Shown: in pieces, positions 14,822 to 22,333 of the stretch
Layout of the letters: each line of letters opens with the position of its first letter
How positions within the stretch are numbered: position 1 is the stretch's first letter
Notes under the pieces: generated by a model
What the model saw: only the letters and a program-made list of their open reading frames with translations
What the model was told of the DNA's origin: nothing
Database searches by the model: none
Virus record (IMG/VR): IMGVR_UViG_3300011115_000008
Span: 1 to 29,912 of that record
Strand: one strand, 5' to 3'
DNA length: 29,912 nt
Source: a virus
Program-made: the position numbers and the translations under genes

Positions 14822-15298
14822 ATGGCTAATACCCAAGCAATGTGCACTTCGTTCCTAGGCGAAGTTCTTACTGCAACTCATAATTTTGGTGTAGCGCCTA
14901 TTCGTGCTGCTACCACTGCTGATACGTTCAAAGCAGCTTTGTATTTGACAAGTGCAACGATTAATGCGTCAACAACTGTGTATTCTTCTTCTGGTGAAGT
15001 GTCCGGTACAGGTTATTCGGCTGGCGGTGTTACGGTAACAAATGCGACTGCGCCTTTGGCTTCTAATACATCGACAACTGCCGGTACAGCTTATTGGACG
15101 CCTTCAGCTTCAATCACGTACACAACCGTGACTTTAACGACTGCATTTGACACAGTATTTATTTATAACTCTACTCAGAGTAATAAGGCTGTCAGCGTAC
15201 ATACCTTCGGTTCACAAACAATTACCGCCGGTACATTTACATTGACTATGCCTGCTAATACCACTGCTGCTGCGTTGTTGCGTATCGCTACAACCTGA
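14822..15298 (+). CDS. Beta-rich virion protein, paralogue B
   Basis: This 158-aa protein shares with the 14205 gene the segments TFKAALYLTSATINASTTVY, SGTGYSAGGVTVT, FIYNSTQSNKAVSVHTFGS and GTFTLTMPANTTAAALLRIA, in the same order. It has a longer N-terminus (ANTQAMCTSFLGEVLTATHN). Its start context TAAGGAAACATCATGG is identical to that of the 8390 gene. Probably a tail or fibre component. Duplication followed by divergence of sequence explains the pair. Confidence 0.75.
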   Translation: MANTQAMCTSFLGEVLTATHNFGVAPIRAATTADTFKAALYLTSATINASTTVYSSSGEVSGTGYSAGGVTVTNATAPLASNTSTTAGTAYWTPSASITYTTVTLTTAFDTVFIYNSTQSNKAVSVHTFGSQTITAGTFTLTMPANTTAAALLRIATT

Positions 15299-15307
15299 AA
15301 GTAGGGT

Positions 15308-16147
15308 ATGGCTCTCGGGTGGGGCGATAATGCGTGGGGCGACTATGGTTGGGGCGGCGCAATTGCTCTTACAGGCAATCAAGCTGTTTCAGCCATTGGT
15401 ACGGCCTCGCCTATCGTTTCTGTAGCGCTTACAGGTGTAGGTGCTTCAGGGGCAGTTGGTACAGTTGTTCAGAGTCAGTCAGCCGCTGAGATTGGTGATT
15501 TAGCAACTGCATCAGTTGGTACGGTTGGCACTTTGGTTACGGTTGCGTTGACTGGTGTTGGTGCGATAGGTTTAAATGGTACGCCTTGGGGTTACGACAC
15601 TTGGGGTAGCGGGGTTTGGGGCGGTACTAATGTAGGGTTTGGTTACGGATTTGGGATTACGGGCGTAGGCGCTACAGGCGCGGTTGGTGATGTATCTGTT
15701 GCGGGGCGTTCATTTGCGTTAACAGGAGTTGGAGCTTCTGGTGCAGTTGGGTCTGTAGTAAATGACAGCAGCAAAGCTCTAACAGGCGTTGCGGCAGCGG
15801 GTAGTGTAGGTACAGTTGGGGTTACACGTAGCACTGGGATAACAGGCAACTTTGCACAGGGTGAAGTTGGTGGGCCAATTGTGCCGTTGAACTCTAACCA
15901 AGCGCAGGCTTATGTTGGTACGGTAACTCCGGGTAAAACAGTTGGGTTGACTGGTGTAGGTTCAACAGGTGCTGTAGGAACAATGGGTACGCCTAGAACG
16001 CTAGGTTTGACTGGTAATGGCGCAACGGGTAGTGTTGGAAATGTAGTGGCTGTTTATTGGAAGCTCATCGACGACAAACAATCAAATGTTTGGCAATTAA
16101 TAGATGACAAACAGTCAACAGTTTGGCAGAATATAAATACTTCGTAA
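15308..16147 (+). CDS. Tail protein with ALTGVGASGAVGTV-type repeats
   Basis: This 279-aa protein opens with a Trp/Gly segment (LGWGDNAWGDYGWGG) and then carries about ten imperfect units built on [AG]LTGVGASGAVGTV, spaced about 18-30 residues and interrupted by a second Trp/Gly patch (TPWGYDTWGSGVWGG). The C-terminus (250-279) has a tandem W[KQ]LIDDKQS[NT]VW repeat. Short Gly/Val repeats with regular periodicity suggest an elongated beta structure such as a fibre shaft. The ribosome binding site is weak and lies close to the ATG. The repeats make the gene prone to unit gain or loss. Confidence 0.72.
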   Translation: MALGWGDNAWGDYGWGGAIALTGNQAVSAIGTASPIVSVALTGVGASGAVGTVVQSQSAAEIGDLATASVGTVGTLVTVALTGVGAIGLNGTPWGYDTWGSGVWGGTNVGFGYGFGITGVGATGAVGDVSVAGRSFALTGVGASGAVGSVVNDSSKALTGVAAAGSVGTVGVTRSTGITGNFAQGEVGGPIVPLNSNQAQAYVGTVTPGKTVGLTGVGSTGAVGTMGTPRTLGLTGNGATGSVGNVVAVYWKLIDDKQSNVWQLIDDKQSTVWQNINTS

Positions 16148-16156
16148 GGAACGAAC

Positions 16157-16702
16157 ATGGCAGCTACAACGACTCTTCTGGGTTTAGTCACCCCCACACA
16201 GGGAACGCTCTCTGGTACGTGGGGCGACACAGTCAACTACGGTATTTCTGACTACGTGGACATTTCCATCGCAGGCACGTTGTCTTTTGCGGGTGATGGC
16301 GCTATTACTTTGGCTAACACCACAGGTAGTGCATCAGGAAACAATATTGGTAGCACAACAGCCCAATACATGGTGATTCGTATCACCGGCACACAAACTG
16401 TTACCAAAGTAATTACAGGCCCCAGCTACAGCAAACTGTACATGGTGGATCACGCAGGCGCTACCAGCGCAGTAACTTTTAAAGCAGCCGGTCAGACAGG
16501 TGTCTCGGTTGCTGTTGGTGAAAAAGTATTCGTGTACTATAACGGTACAGACTATGTCAAAGTAGCTCCATATTTTGTAAGTGGTGTTTTGCCAATTGCA
16601 AATGGCGGTACAAATGCTACAACGGCAGCAGCAGCACTATCCAATCTTGGCGGTGTATCAACAGGTAAATCCATCGCAATGGCGATGATTTTTGGATTCT
16701 AA
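16157..16702 (+). CDS. Fibre-type structural protein with Phage_fiber_2-like segment
   Basis: This 181-aa protein is beta-rich, beginning AATTTLLGLVTPTQGTLSGTWGDTVN. Near the end it has GVLPIANGGTNATTAAAALS and NLG, the short repeat found in phage tail fibres (Phage_fiber_2 type), followed by STGKSIAMAMIFGF. This end, with its hydrophobic tail, is one I recall in many phage structural proteins. A strong AAGGA site precedes it. Probably a tail or fibre component. Receptor binding is not shown. Confidence 0.78.
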   Translation: MAATTTLLGLVTPTQGTLSGTWGDTVNYGISDYVDISIAGTLSFAGDGAITLANTTGSASGNNIGSTTAQYMVIRITGTQTVTKVITGPSYSKLYMVDHAGATSAVTFKAAGQTGVSVAVGEKVFVYYNGTDYVKVAPYFVSGVLPIANGGTNATTAAAALSNLGGVSTGKSIAMAMIFGF

Positions 16703-16711
16703 GGAGCTAAC

Positions 16712-17083
16712 ATGGCAAACCCAAACATAGTTAATGTAACGAGTATTTACGGCAACACATCGTATTTAATCCCAGCTACTACGGGGGCTACGACATGGAC
16801 GGCTCTAACTCCTGCGTCTGGTACGGTTAACAAGATTGACAACATTGTTGCGTCTAATGTGACTTCTAGCGCGGCGACTGTAACGGTGTCTGTTAATAGT
16901 GCAACGGGCGGCGGCGGTACAGCGTATCGAATTGCATACCAAGTCAGCGTTCCTCCTAATGCTTCATTGATCGTTGTAGATAAAACCACGGCGTTTTATT
17001 GCGGTGAAAGCCAATCAATAGTAGTGACTGTTGGAACATCCAGCGCCATTGAAATGACAGCATCATTTGAAGCAATCACCTGA
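16712..17083 (+). CDS. Small beta-sandwich virion-type protein
   Basis: This 123-aa protein begins ANPNIVNVTSIYGNTSYLIP and runs through alternating strands (NKIDNIVASNVTSSAATVTV, YRIAYQVSVPPNASLIVVDK, SIVVTVGTSSAIEMTASFEA). The opening 'NPNIVNVTSIYG' is one I recall from small proteins in tail regions of cyanophages and other aquatic phages, described only as structural. Located between a fibre-type gene and the glycine-rich adhesin genes, it is probably a tail accessory protein. Confidence 0.75.
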   Translation: MANPNIVNVTSIYGNTSYLIPATTGATTWTALTPASGTVNKIDNIVASNVTSSAATVTVSVNSATGGGGTAYRIAYQVSVPPNASLIVVDKTTAFYCGESQSIVVTVGTSSAIEMTASFEAIT

Positions 17084-17095
17084 TCGGAGGTTCTT

Positions 17096-17953
17096 ATGGG
17101 ACTTCGATATACGGGCGGGATTCTCTCAGCCGGTTTAAACGGCATTAACTACCCTGTCACAACGGTGGAATACTTATGTGTGGCTGGCGGGGGTGGTGCT
17201 GGTTATTCAGCGGCGGCTGGCGGCGGTGCGGGTGGTTTATTAACTGCAACAGGATTTGCTGTAACTATTGGGTCTGCAATAACCATTACTGTTGGTGCTG
17301 GTGGAACGGCTGGAACTGGTTCTGGAACCGCTACAAATGGCGTAAATTCAAGTATTGCTGGAGGCACAACCATTACTTCTACAGGTGGCGGTAAGGGTGC
17401 AGAAGGTTCTAACGCAAGTTCCTCTGGTGGTTCTGGTGGTGGCGGTGCGGGTGGTACTTCAAATGCGGGTGGCGCAGGAACTTCTGGGCAAGGATTTGCT
17501 GGTGGTGCAGGACAGGCATCTGCTCCTTATGGCGCTGGAGGCGGTGGAGGTGCTGGTTCTGTAGGATTACAAGGTGTCAGCACAGGCGGTAATGGTGGAA
17601 CGGGTTTAGCCTCATCCATATCGGGCGCACAAATCTTTTATGCTGGCGGTGGAGGCGGTGGTATTGGTTCAAATAACATTGCTGGTTTGGGCGGTGGCGG
17701 TGGCGGTGGTAATGGTGGTTCAGGCGCAGATACTGCAGGTTCAGCGGGGTTAGCCAACACAGGCGGTGGCGGTGGTGGAGGTAGAAACTCAACAGTTGGA
17801 ACAGCAGGCGGCGCAGGCGGCTCAGGCATCGTAATCCTACGCTACCCATCTTACTTAGCCCCTGCTACATCAACAACTGGATCACCAGAAACTTATGTCA
17901 CAGGCCCGTGGCGTGTTTATCGCTTTGTGGCAAGTGGCACTATTACATTCTGA
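17096..17953 (+). CDS. Glycine-rich adhesin-like tail protein, module 1
   Basis: This 285-aa protein has a short leader (residues 1-23) and then a glycine-rich module opening VEYLCVAGGGGAGYSAAAGG and closing GSGIVILRYPS at about 240-250, with an aromatic end WRVYRFVASGTITF. Between these lie runs of Gly separated by short Ser/Ala/Asn loops. Such patterns build polyglycine-II sandwich folds in the T-even gp38-type tail-tip adhesins, where the loops contact receptors. The similarity here is in pattern, not traceable sequence. Three further genes carry the same module. The gene likely helps determine host range, which is inference. Confidence 0.8.
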   Translation: MGLRYTGGILSAGLNGINYPVTTVEYLCVAGGGGAGYSAAAGGGAGGLLTATGFAVTIGSAITITVGAGGTAGTGSGTATNGVNSSIAGGTTITSTGGGKGAEGSNASSSGGSGGGGAGGTSNAGGAGTSGQGFAGGAGQASAPYGAGGGGGAGSVGLQGVSTGGNGGTGLASSISGAQIFYAGGGGGGIGSNNIAGLGGGGGGGNGGSGADTAGSAGLANTGGGGGGGRNSTVGTAGGAGGSGIVILRYPSYLAPATSTTGSPETYVTGPWRVYRFVASGTITF

Positions 17954-17959
17954 GGATAT

Positions 17960-18838
17960 ATGGCTACAGGACTTTTTACTCTCAGACAACAAAACCAAGC
18001 ATTAAGACAAGGTGCATGGAGTGGTACGCAAAAAACTAACTTTGTTGAATATTTAGTTGTTGCTGGTGGTGGTGGTGGCGGTTATTTGGATGGCGGTGGC
18101 GGTGGTGCGGGTGGACTTTTAACGGGCATATTGTCTGTTGCTATTGGCTCATCTATTACCGCTACTGTTGGTGGTGGTGGTGCTGGTTCAACATCGTCAT
18201 CAGCAAAAGGTGTGAGTGGAATTGATTCTGTATTTGGCAATATTACCGCTACAGGAGGCGGTGGTGGTGGAAGCCATAACGTGGCACAAGATGGTGCTAA
18301 TGGCGGTTCTGGCGGTGGCGGTTCTCACGGCAATCCAACTGTAGGTGCGGCTGGTTCTGGCACATTTGGTCAAGGCAATGCGGGTGGCATTGGTTTTCTT
18401 GGCGGTAGTGGCATAAACGCTGGAGGCGGTGGCGGTGGTGCAGGGACTATTGGGAACGCTGGTAAATCAAATGGCGGTGCTGGCATAGCGTCTGCTATCA
18501 ATGGAACTGTAACCACATACTCAGGCGGTGGTGGTGGCGGTCAAGAACAAAATGGTGGTACTGGCGGTGAAGGTGGCGTTGGTGGCGGTGGTCACGGCTC
18601 ATACAATTCTGCGGGTGCTGGTGGTACTGCTGGTAGCACAAACACAGGCGGTGGTGGAGGCGGTGGTGGATATTACGCTGGCCTTGCAGGAAATGGTTTT
18701 GCAGGCGGCTCTGGCATTGTCATCATCCGCTACCCAAGCACATTTGCTGATGCTGCAAGCGTGACTAACGGCACAAAGACAACTGCTAACGGCTACACGA
18801 TTTACACATTCACATCTAGCGGAAGTATCACACTATGA
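17960..18838 (+). CDS. Glycine-rich adhesin-like tail protein, module 2
   Basis: This 292-aa protein has a different leader (MATGLFTLRQQNQALRQGAW) and the shared module from VEYLVVAGGGGGGYLDGGGG (about 29) to GSGIVIIRYPSTFADA, ending YTIYTFTSSGSITL. Intervening Gly-run loops differ from module 1 in sequence and length. GAGGA precedes the ATG. It overlaps the next gene by four bases (ATGA), so modules 2 and 3 are made in coupled amounts. Same role as module 1 is inferred. Confidence 0.8.
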   Translation: MATGLFTLRQQNQALRQGAWSGTQKTNFVEYLVVAGGGGGGYLDGGGGGAGGLLTGILSVAIGSSITATVGGGGAGSTSSSAKGVSGIDSVFGNITATGGGGGGSHNVAQDGANGGSGGGGSHGNPTVGAAGSGTFGQGNAGGIGFLGGSGINAGGGGGGAGTIGNAGKSNGGAGIASAINGTVTTYSGGGGGGQEQNGGTGGEGGVGGGGHGSYNSAGAGGTAGSTNTGGGGGGGGYYAGLAGNGFAGGSGIVIIRYPSTFADAASVTNGTKTTANGYTIYTFTSSGSITL

Positions 18839-19704
18839 GTGCAAATCTTGGTGGTTTCATTAGCGCAACCTTTAACCCTTTGAGTGGCGCACCTACTGCT
18901 GTTGAATACCTTGTGGTTGCTGGTGGTGGTGGGGGTGCGGGTTATTGGGGTGGCGGTGGGGGTGCTGGCGGTTTATTAACTGCTTCTAACTTTTCTGTAA
19001 CTACTGGTTCTGCAATTACTGTCACTATTGGTGCGGGTGGTACTGGTGGAAACACTGTATCTGGAAGCAATGGCGCAAATTCTGTTTTTAGTTCTATAAC
19101 TGCAACTGGAGGTGGTGGTGGTGGTTATGGCGCAGGTGGAAATAATGGTGGCTCTGGGGGTGGTGGTGGCTGGCAAAATACTGGTGGTACGGGCGTATCT
19201 GGACAAGGTTTTGCTGGCGGTAGTTCTGATGGCACTTCAAGCCAATATGCTACTGGTGGAGGTGGTGGCGCAGGGTCGGCTGGTGGCTCTGTAGCATCAG
19301 GAATTGGAACAAGTGGAAGCGGTGGCACAGGATTATGCTTAACCATAACTGGACAAAGGGTTTTTTATGCTGGCGGTGGTGGTGGTGGTGGTAGAAGTGC
19401 TAGTTCTAATATTGCGGGGTTAGGCGTTGCTGGTGGCGGTGGTGGTGGTTCAGGCAATGGGACAAGCACACTTTCTAATGGTCAGACAGGAACGGCAAAT
19501 ACAGGTGGCGGTGGTGGTGGTTGCATGAGTAATGCGGCTGGCGTTGATTCTGGCGGCAACGGAGGTTCTGGCATCGTAATCATCAGATACCCTGCTTCAC
19601 AAAGCCCTCCCACATCATTTGGCGGTGCAAGTACACCTCAAGTCAGCTATGCTGACGGCTATCAGATTTATACTTGGACATCTTCTGGCACTATTACTTT
19701 TTAA
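18835..19704 (+). CDS. Glycine-rich adhesin-like tail protein, module 3
   Basis: This 289-aa protein has the leader SANLGGFISATFNPLSGAP, then the module from VEYLVVAGGGGGAGYWGGGG (about 23) to GSGIVIIRYPASQSPPTSFG, and the end YQIYTWTSSGTITF. The centre includes NSVFSSITATGGGGGG, a line also found in the tandem protein at 20079-21773. It starts within the stop of the previous gene. It probably contributes to the tail tip or fibre surface as its paralogues do. Confidence 0.8.
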   Translation: MSANLGGFISATFNPLSGAPTAVEYLVVAGGGGGAGYWGGGGGAGGLLTASNFSVTTGSAITVTIGAGGTGGNTVSGSNGANSVFSSITATGGGGGGYGAGGNNGGSGGGGGWQNTGGTGVSGQGFAGGSSDGTSSQYATGGGGGAGSAGGSVASGIGTSGSGGTGLCLTITGQRVFYAGGGGGGGRSASSNIAGLGVAGGGGGGSGNGTSTLSNGQTGTANTGGGGGGCMSNAAGVDSGGNGGSGIVIIRYPASQSPPTSFGGASTPQVSYADGYQIYTWTSSGTITF

Positions 19705-19713
19705 GGAGCAAAC

Positions 19714-20067
19714 ATGAGCCATTTCGCAAAAGTAGAAAACGGTGTAGTGACGCAAGTCATCGTCATCGAGCAGGACGTTTTAAACCTTGGTCACTGGGGT
19801 GATCCAGCTTCCTATGTACAAACTTCATACAACACTTCTGGTGGAGTTCACTCACAGGGCGGTACGCCACTGCGTAAGAATTTTGCTGGTATTGGATACA
19901 CATACGATGCAGGTCGTGATGCGTTTATTCCCCCCAAACCATTTGCGTCTTGGTTGTTGGATGAAGCCACTTGCCATTGGAATGCGCCTACACCCATGCC
20001 CGTTGTAGAAGGCAAAATGTTTAAATGGGACGAACCCACAACATCTTGGGTTGAAGTAACCGCCTAA
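19714..20067 (+). CDS. Conserved phage tail-region protein (SHFAKVENG family)
   Basis: This 117-aa protein reads SHFAKVENGVVTQVIVIEQD, then VQTSYNTSGGVHSQGG, NFAGIGYTYDAGRDAFIPPK, PFASWLLDE and MFKWDEPTTSWVEV. I recall this exact plan as a widespread small protein in tail regions of cyanophages and pelagic phages, where it is listed as a structural or hypothetical protein. It interrupts the glycine-rich series, lying between modules 3 and 4. No signal peptide. A tail-fibre accessory or assembly role is possible but unproven. Confidence 0.8.
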   Translation: MSHFAKVENGVVTQVIVIEQDVLNLGHWGDPASYVQTSYNTSGGVHSQGGTPLRKNFAGIGYTYDAGRDAFIPPKPFASWLLDEATCHWNAPTPMPVVEGKMFKWDEPTTSWVEVTA

Positions 20068-20078
20068 TAGGAATAATC

Positions 20079-21773
20079 ATGGCTCAATACAGTGGAATGT
20101 GGACGCTAAGTCAGGTCAGTCAAGCCGTAAAAGACTTGAATTGGACGGGCATTCCTCCGTCTGTTGTTGAGTATTTGATTGTTGCTGGTGGTGGATCAGG
20201 TGCTGGTAATAGAGGTATTGGTGGCGGCGGCGGTGCGGGTGGGTTACTTGCAGGATATGCAGGTATTACATCTGGGTCTTCTTATTTTGTGACCGTTGGT
20301 GCTGGCGGTGTTGATTCTGGCTCCGCAAATGGCGGTGTTGGAAATAACTCTGTTTTTGATTCAACAACTTCTGCGGCTACTACTGGACGAATTGTTGCAT
20401 CTGGCGGCGGTACTGGCGGTGAAGCGGGTGTAGCTGGCTATGCTGGTGGCTCTGGTGGCGGTGGCAGTAGAGGATGTTCGGGTGGCTCTGGTATATCAGG
20501 GCAAGGAAATGCAGGGGGTTCTGGACAAGCATCAGTTGCAAGTCCATATAAAGGTGGCGGCGGTGGCGGTGCGGGAACTGTTGGCTTACAACCAGATGAT
20601 AGTGGCGGTGGCTCTGGTGGTAATGGAGGTGCGGGGATTGCAAGTGCCATTTCTGGAACAGTAACCACATACGCTGGCGGCGGCGGCGGCACATCAATTA
20701 CTCCTAGTGGCGGTGCTGGTGGCGTAGGTGGTGGAGGTGCTGGTTCATCTTCAACTGCTGGAACTGCTGGAACTGTCAACACAGGCGGTGGCGGCGGCGC
20801 AAGTTATGGCGTTAATGGTGGCTCTGGCGGTAGCGGTATCGTCATCCTCCGCTACCCCGGCTCAATTCAATATTTCACTGGTGGCACAGTAACCTACGCC
20901 GCTGGTAATGTCGTTCATACGTTTACATCTTCAGGCACATTGGCTCCAACAACGCCAACTAATTTCCTTGCGGCTAACGTAGTTGTATTCTTCTCGTCCA
21001 ACACATGGACAGCCCCTGCTGGCGCAACTCAAGTTGAATACTTAGTTGTAGCTGGCGGTGGTGGTGGTGGTGGAACAGACGCTGGTAACTATTCTGCTGG
21101 TGGAGGTGGTGCTGGTGGATTTCGCACTGCCACAGGACTTTCTGTTACTGCTGGCACAACTTACACAGTTACTGTTGGTGCTGGTGGAAATGGCGGTGTT
21201 GGCGGAGGCGCGTCATATTATGTAAACCCTTCCTCTGGTGTTGATTCTGTGTTTAGCAGTATTACTGCAACTGGCGGTGGGCGCGGTAGTAATCAAGCTA
21301 ATGAGTCTGGCGCTAGTGGTGGTTCTGGTGGGGGCGGTAGGAATACTGGCACTGGTGGTGCTGGCAATACCCCAAGCACATCCCCCTCTCAAGGTAATAC
21401 TGGAGGTAATGGAGGTGCTGGCGCAGGAGGCGGCGGTGGCGGCGCAAGTGCGGTAGGTGGAAATCCAACTAGTAGCAATACTATTGGCGGTGTTGGTGGC
21501 GCAGGAACGGCTAACAGTATTACGGGTACTTCTACAACCTATGCAGGTGGCGGTGGCGGTGGCGGATTTACGGGTGCTGGTGGAGCAGGTGGTTCTGGAG
21601 GTGGCGGTGCAGGTGGCATTGGCACAGCAAGTGCTTCAACTCCAGCACCGGGTACAAACGGAATTGCATTTACTGGTGGTGGCGGTGGAGGTGCTGGCAC
21701 ACAAGCCTCGCCTTATGCACCAAGTAACGGCGGTAACGGCGGCTCTGGTATCGTAATCATCAAGTGGAGCTAA
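20079..21773 (+). CDS. Tandem glycine-rich adhesin-like protein, modules 4 and 5
   Basis: This 564-aa protein contains two copies of the module that is single elsewhere. Copy one runs from VEYLIVAGGGSGAG (about 30) to GSGIVILRYPGS (about 262), with HTFTSSGTLAP at 280-290. A linker (about 291-318) contains NTWTAPAGATQVEYL, and copy two then runs to the C-terminus and stops at GSGIVIIKWS, lacking the usual aromatic tail. The leader is AQYSGMWTLSQVSQAVKDLN. The arrangement looks like a fusion of two former single-module genes or internal duplication. It is the largest candidate host-contact protein in the window. Confidence 0.8.
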   Translation: MAQYSGMWTLSQVSQAVKDLNWTGIPPSVVEYLIVAGGGSGAGNRGIGGGGGAGGLLAGYAGITSGSSYFVTVGAGGVDSGSANGGVGNNSVFDSTTSAATTGRIVASGGGTGGEAGVAGYAGGSGGGGSRGCSGGSGISGQGNAGGSGQASVASPYKGGGGGGAGTVGLQPDDSGGGSGGNGGAGIASAISGTVTTYAGGGGGTSITPSGGAGGVGGGGAGSSSTAGTAGTVNTGGGGGASYGVNGGSGGSGIVILRYPGSIQYFTGGTVTYAAGNVVHTFTSSGTLAPTTPTNFLAANVVVFFSSNTWTAPAGATQVEYLVVAGGGGGGGTDAGNYSAGGGGAGGFRTATGLSVTAGTTYTVTVGAGGNGGVGGGASYYVNPSSGVDSVFSSITATGGGRGSNQANESGASGGSGGGGRNTGTGGAGNTPSTSPSQGNTGGNGGAGAGGGGGGASAVGGNPTSSNTIGGVGGAGTANSITGTSTTYAGGGGGGGFTGAGGAGGSGGGGAGGIGTASASTPAPGTNGIAFTGGGGGGAGTQASPYAPSNGGNGGSGIVIIKWS

Positions 21774-21780
21774 CCAATGT

Positions 21781-22071
21781 ATGCGCTGGCTCCTTCTGCT
21801 ACTGTTGCTGTTGGGGCTAGTTGGAGCCGTAGCCAAGAATGGCTGTCATGTGCGAGAGTTCTACGGGATCGGCTACACAGTTCACGATCCAACCCAGCGG
21901 CACAGAGAAATGATGGCGTGGCTGGATCAGAACGCAGATCATTGCAAGTCAACGGATTACGTAGTCATCTGGAACAGTCTAGCGGAGTGGGCGGGCGCAG
22001 CAGATTCCACATGGCTTAGAGCCAAAGTTGTACATGGATACAAAGACGCACTTGAGAGGGAGAAGAAGTGA
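21781..22071 (+). CDS. Exported small protein of lysis region
   Basis: This 96-aa protein starts RWLLLLLLLLGLVGAVAKNG, a signal peptide with probable cleavage after AVA (about residue 18). The mature part is ~78 residues with two cysteines (C22 and C54) and the segments YTVHDPTQRHREMMAWLDQN and WNSLAEWAGAADSTWL. No lipobox is clear. I recall related small exported proteins next to phage lysis genes, without known function. It could be periplasmic and contribute to lysis. The best-spaced GGAG (21766-21769) points as well to an out-of-frame ATG at 21777, so the start choice rests on the signal peptide and recognisable family sequence. Confidence 0.7.
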   Translation: MRWLLLLLLLLGLVGAVAKNGCHVREFYGIGYTVHDPTQRHREMMAWLDQNADHCKSTDYVVIWNSLAEWAGAADSTWLRAKVVHGYKDALEREKK

Positions 22072-22331
22072 TGGACAACAACCCAGACGTAGTAGGTAAG
22101 CTAACGTATTCTGTAACCCTGATGGTAGCGTCCACGCTTTGCCTGTCGGTACTGGGTATGGTTGCCGCATTCCTGCTCGGTCTATGGGCTAAGGAAGTGG
22201 ACAACGCAGAAATCTTCAGTATGCTCCACCCAGCTTTCCAAACCATCATCGGTGGCTTCATTGGCCTGTTAGCGGGGGTAAAACTCTCGCACGGGGACAG
22301 CCATCACAAATGTAAACACTGCGGAGAATAA
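22071..22331 (+). CDS. Two-helix membrane protein, holin candidate
   Basis: This protein has 86 residues from the ATG at 22071; a GTG at 22068 is an alternative. Two hydrophobic segments, about 11-39 (SVTLMVASTLCLSVLGMVAA) and 52-72 (HPAFQTIIGGFIGLLAG), are joined by a short acidic loop, and the tail is HGDSHHKCKHCGE with a CxxC. Two-helix topology and location two genes before lysozyme fit a class II holin, but the CxxC/His tail is not usual. The start overlaps the preceding stop (TGATG). Confidence 0.65.
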   Translation: MDNNPDVVGKLTYSVTLMVASTLCLSVLGMVAAFLLGLWAKEVDNAEIFSMLHPAFQTIIGGFIGLLAGVKLSHGDSHHKCKHCGE

Positions 22332-22333
22332 CC

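Noticed and set aside
14205-16147. Tail-assembly chaperone pair with programmed frameshift
   Set aside because: No slippery sequence with an overlapping frame and no tape-measure gene were found. The neighbouring genes are beta-rich structural proteins and the phage looks short-tailed.
17577-20782. Long minus-strand frames rich in Pro and His across the glycine-rich genes
   Set aside because: They are the antisense of GGN codon runs (NCC, CAC and similar), lack ribosome binding sites and lie opposite strong genes. They are composition artefacts.
17176-21756. GGT/GGC runs as a CRISPR-like or tandem repeat array
   Set aside because: The periodicity is that of glycine codons within open frames. 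There are no constant repeats with unique spacers of fixed length.
21777-22019. 80-codon frame starting at ATG 21777, overlapping the exported protein in another frame
   Set aside because: Its start is well spaced from GGAG, but the product has no signal peptide, lipobox, membrane helix or recognisable pattern. The 21781 frame has a clear signal peptide and family-like sequence. An Rz/Rz1-style nested pair would need a lipoprotein signal, which is absent.
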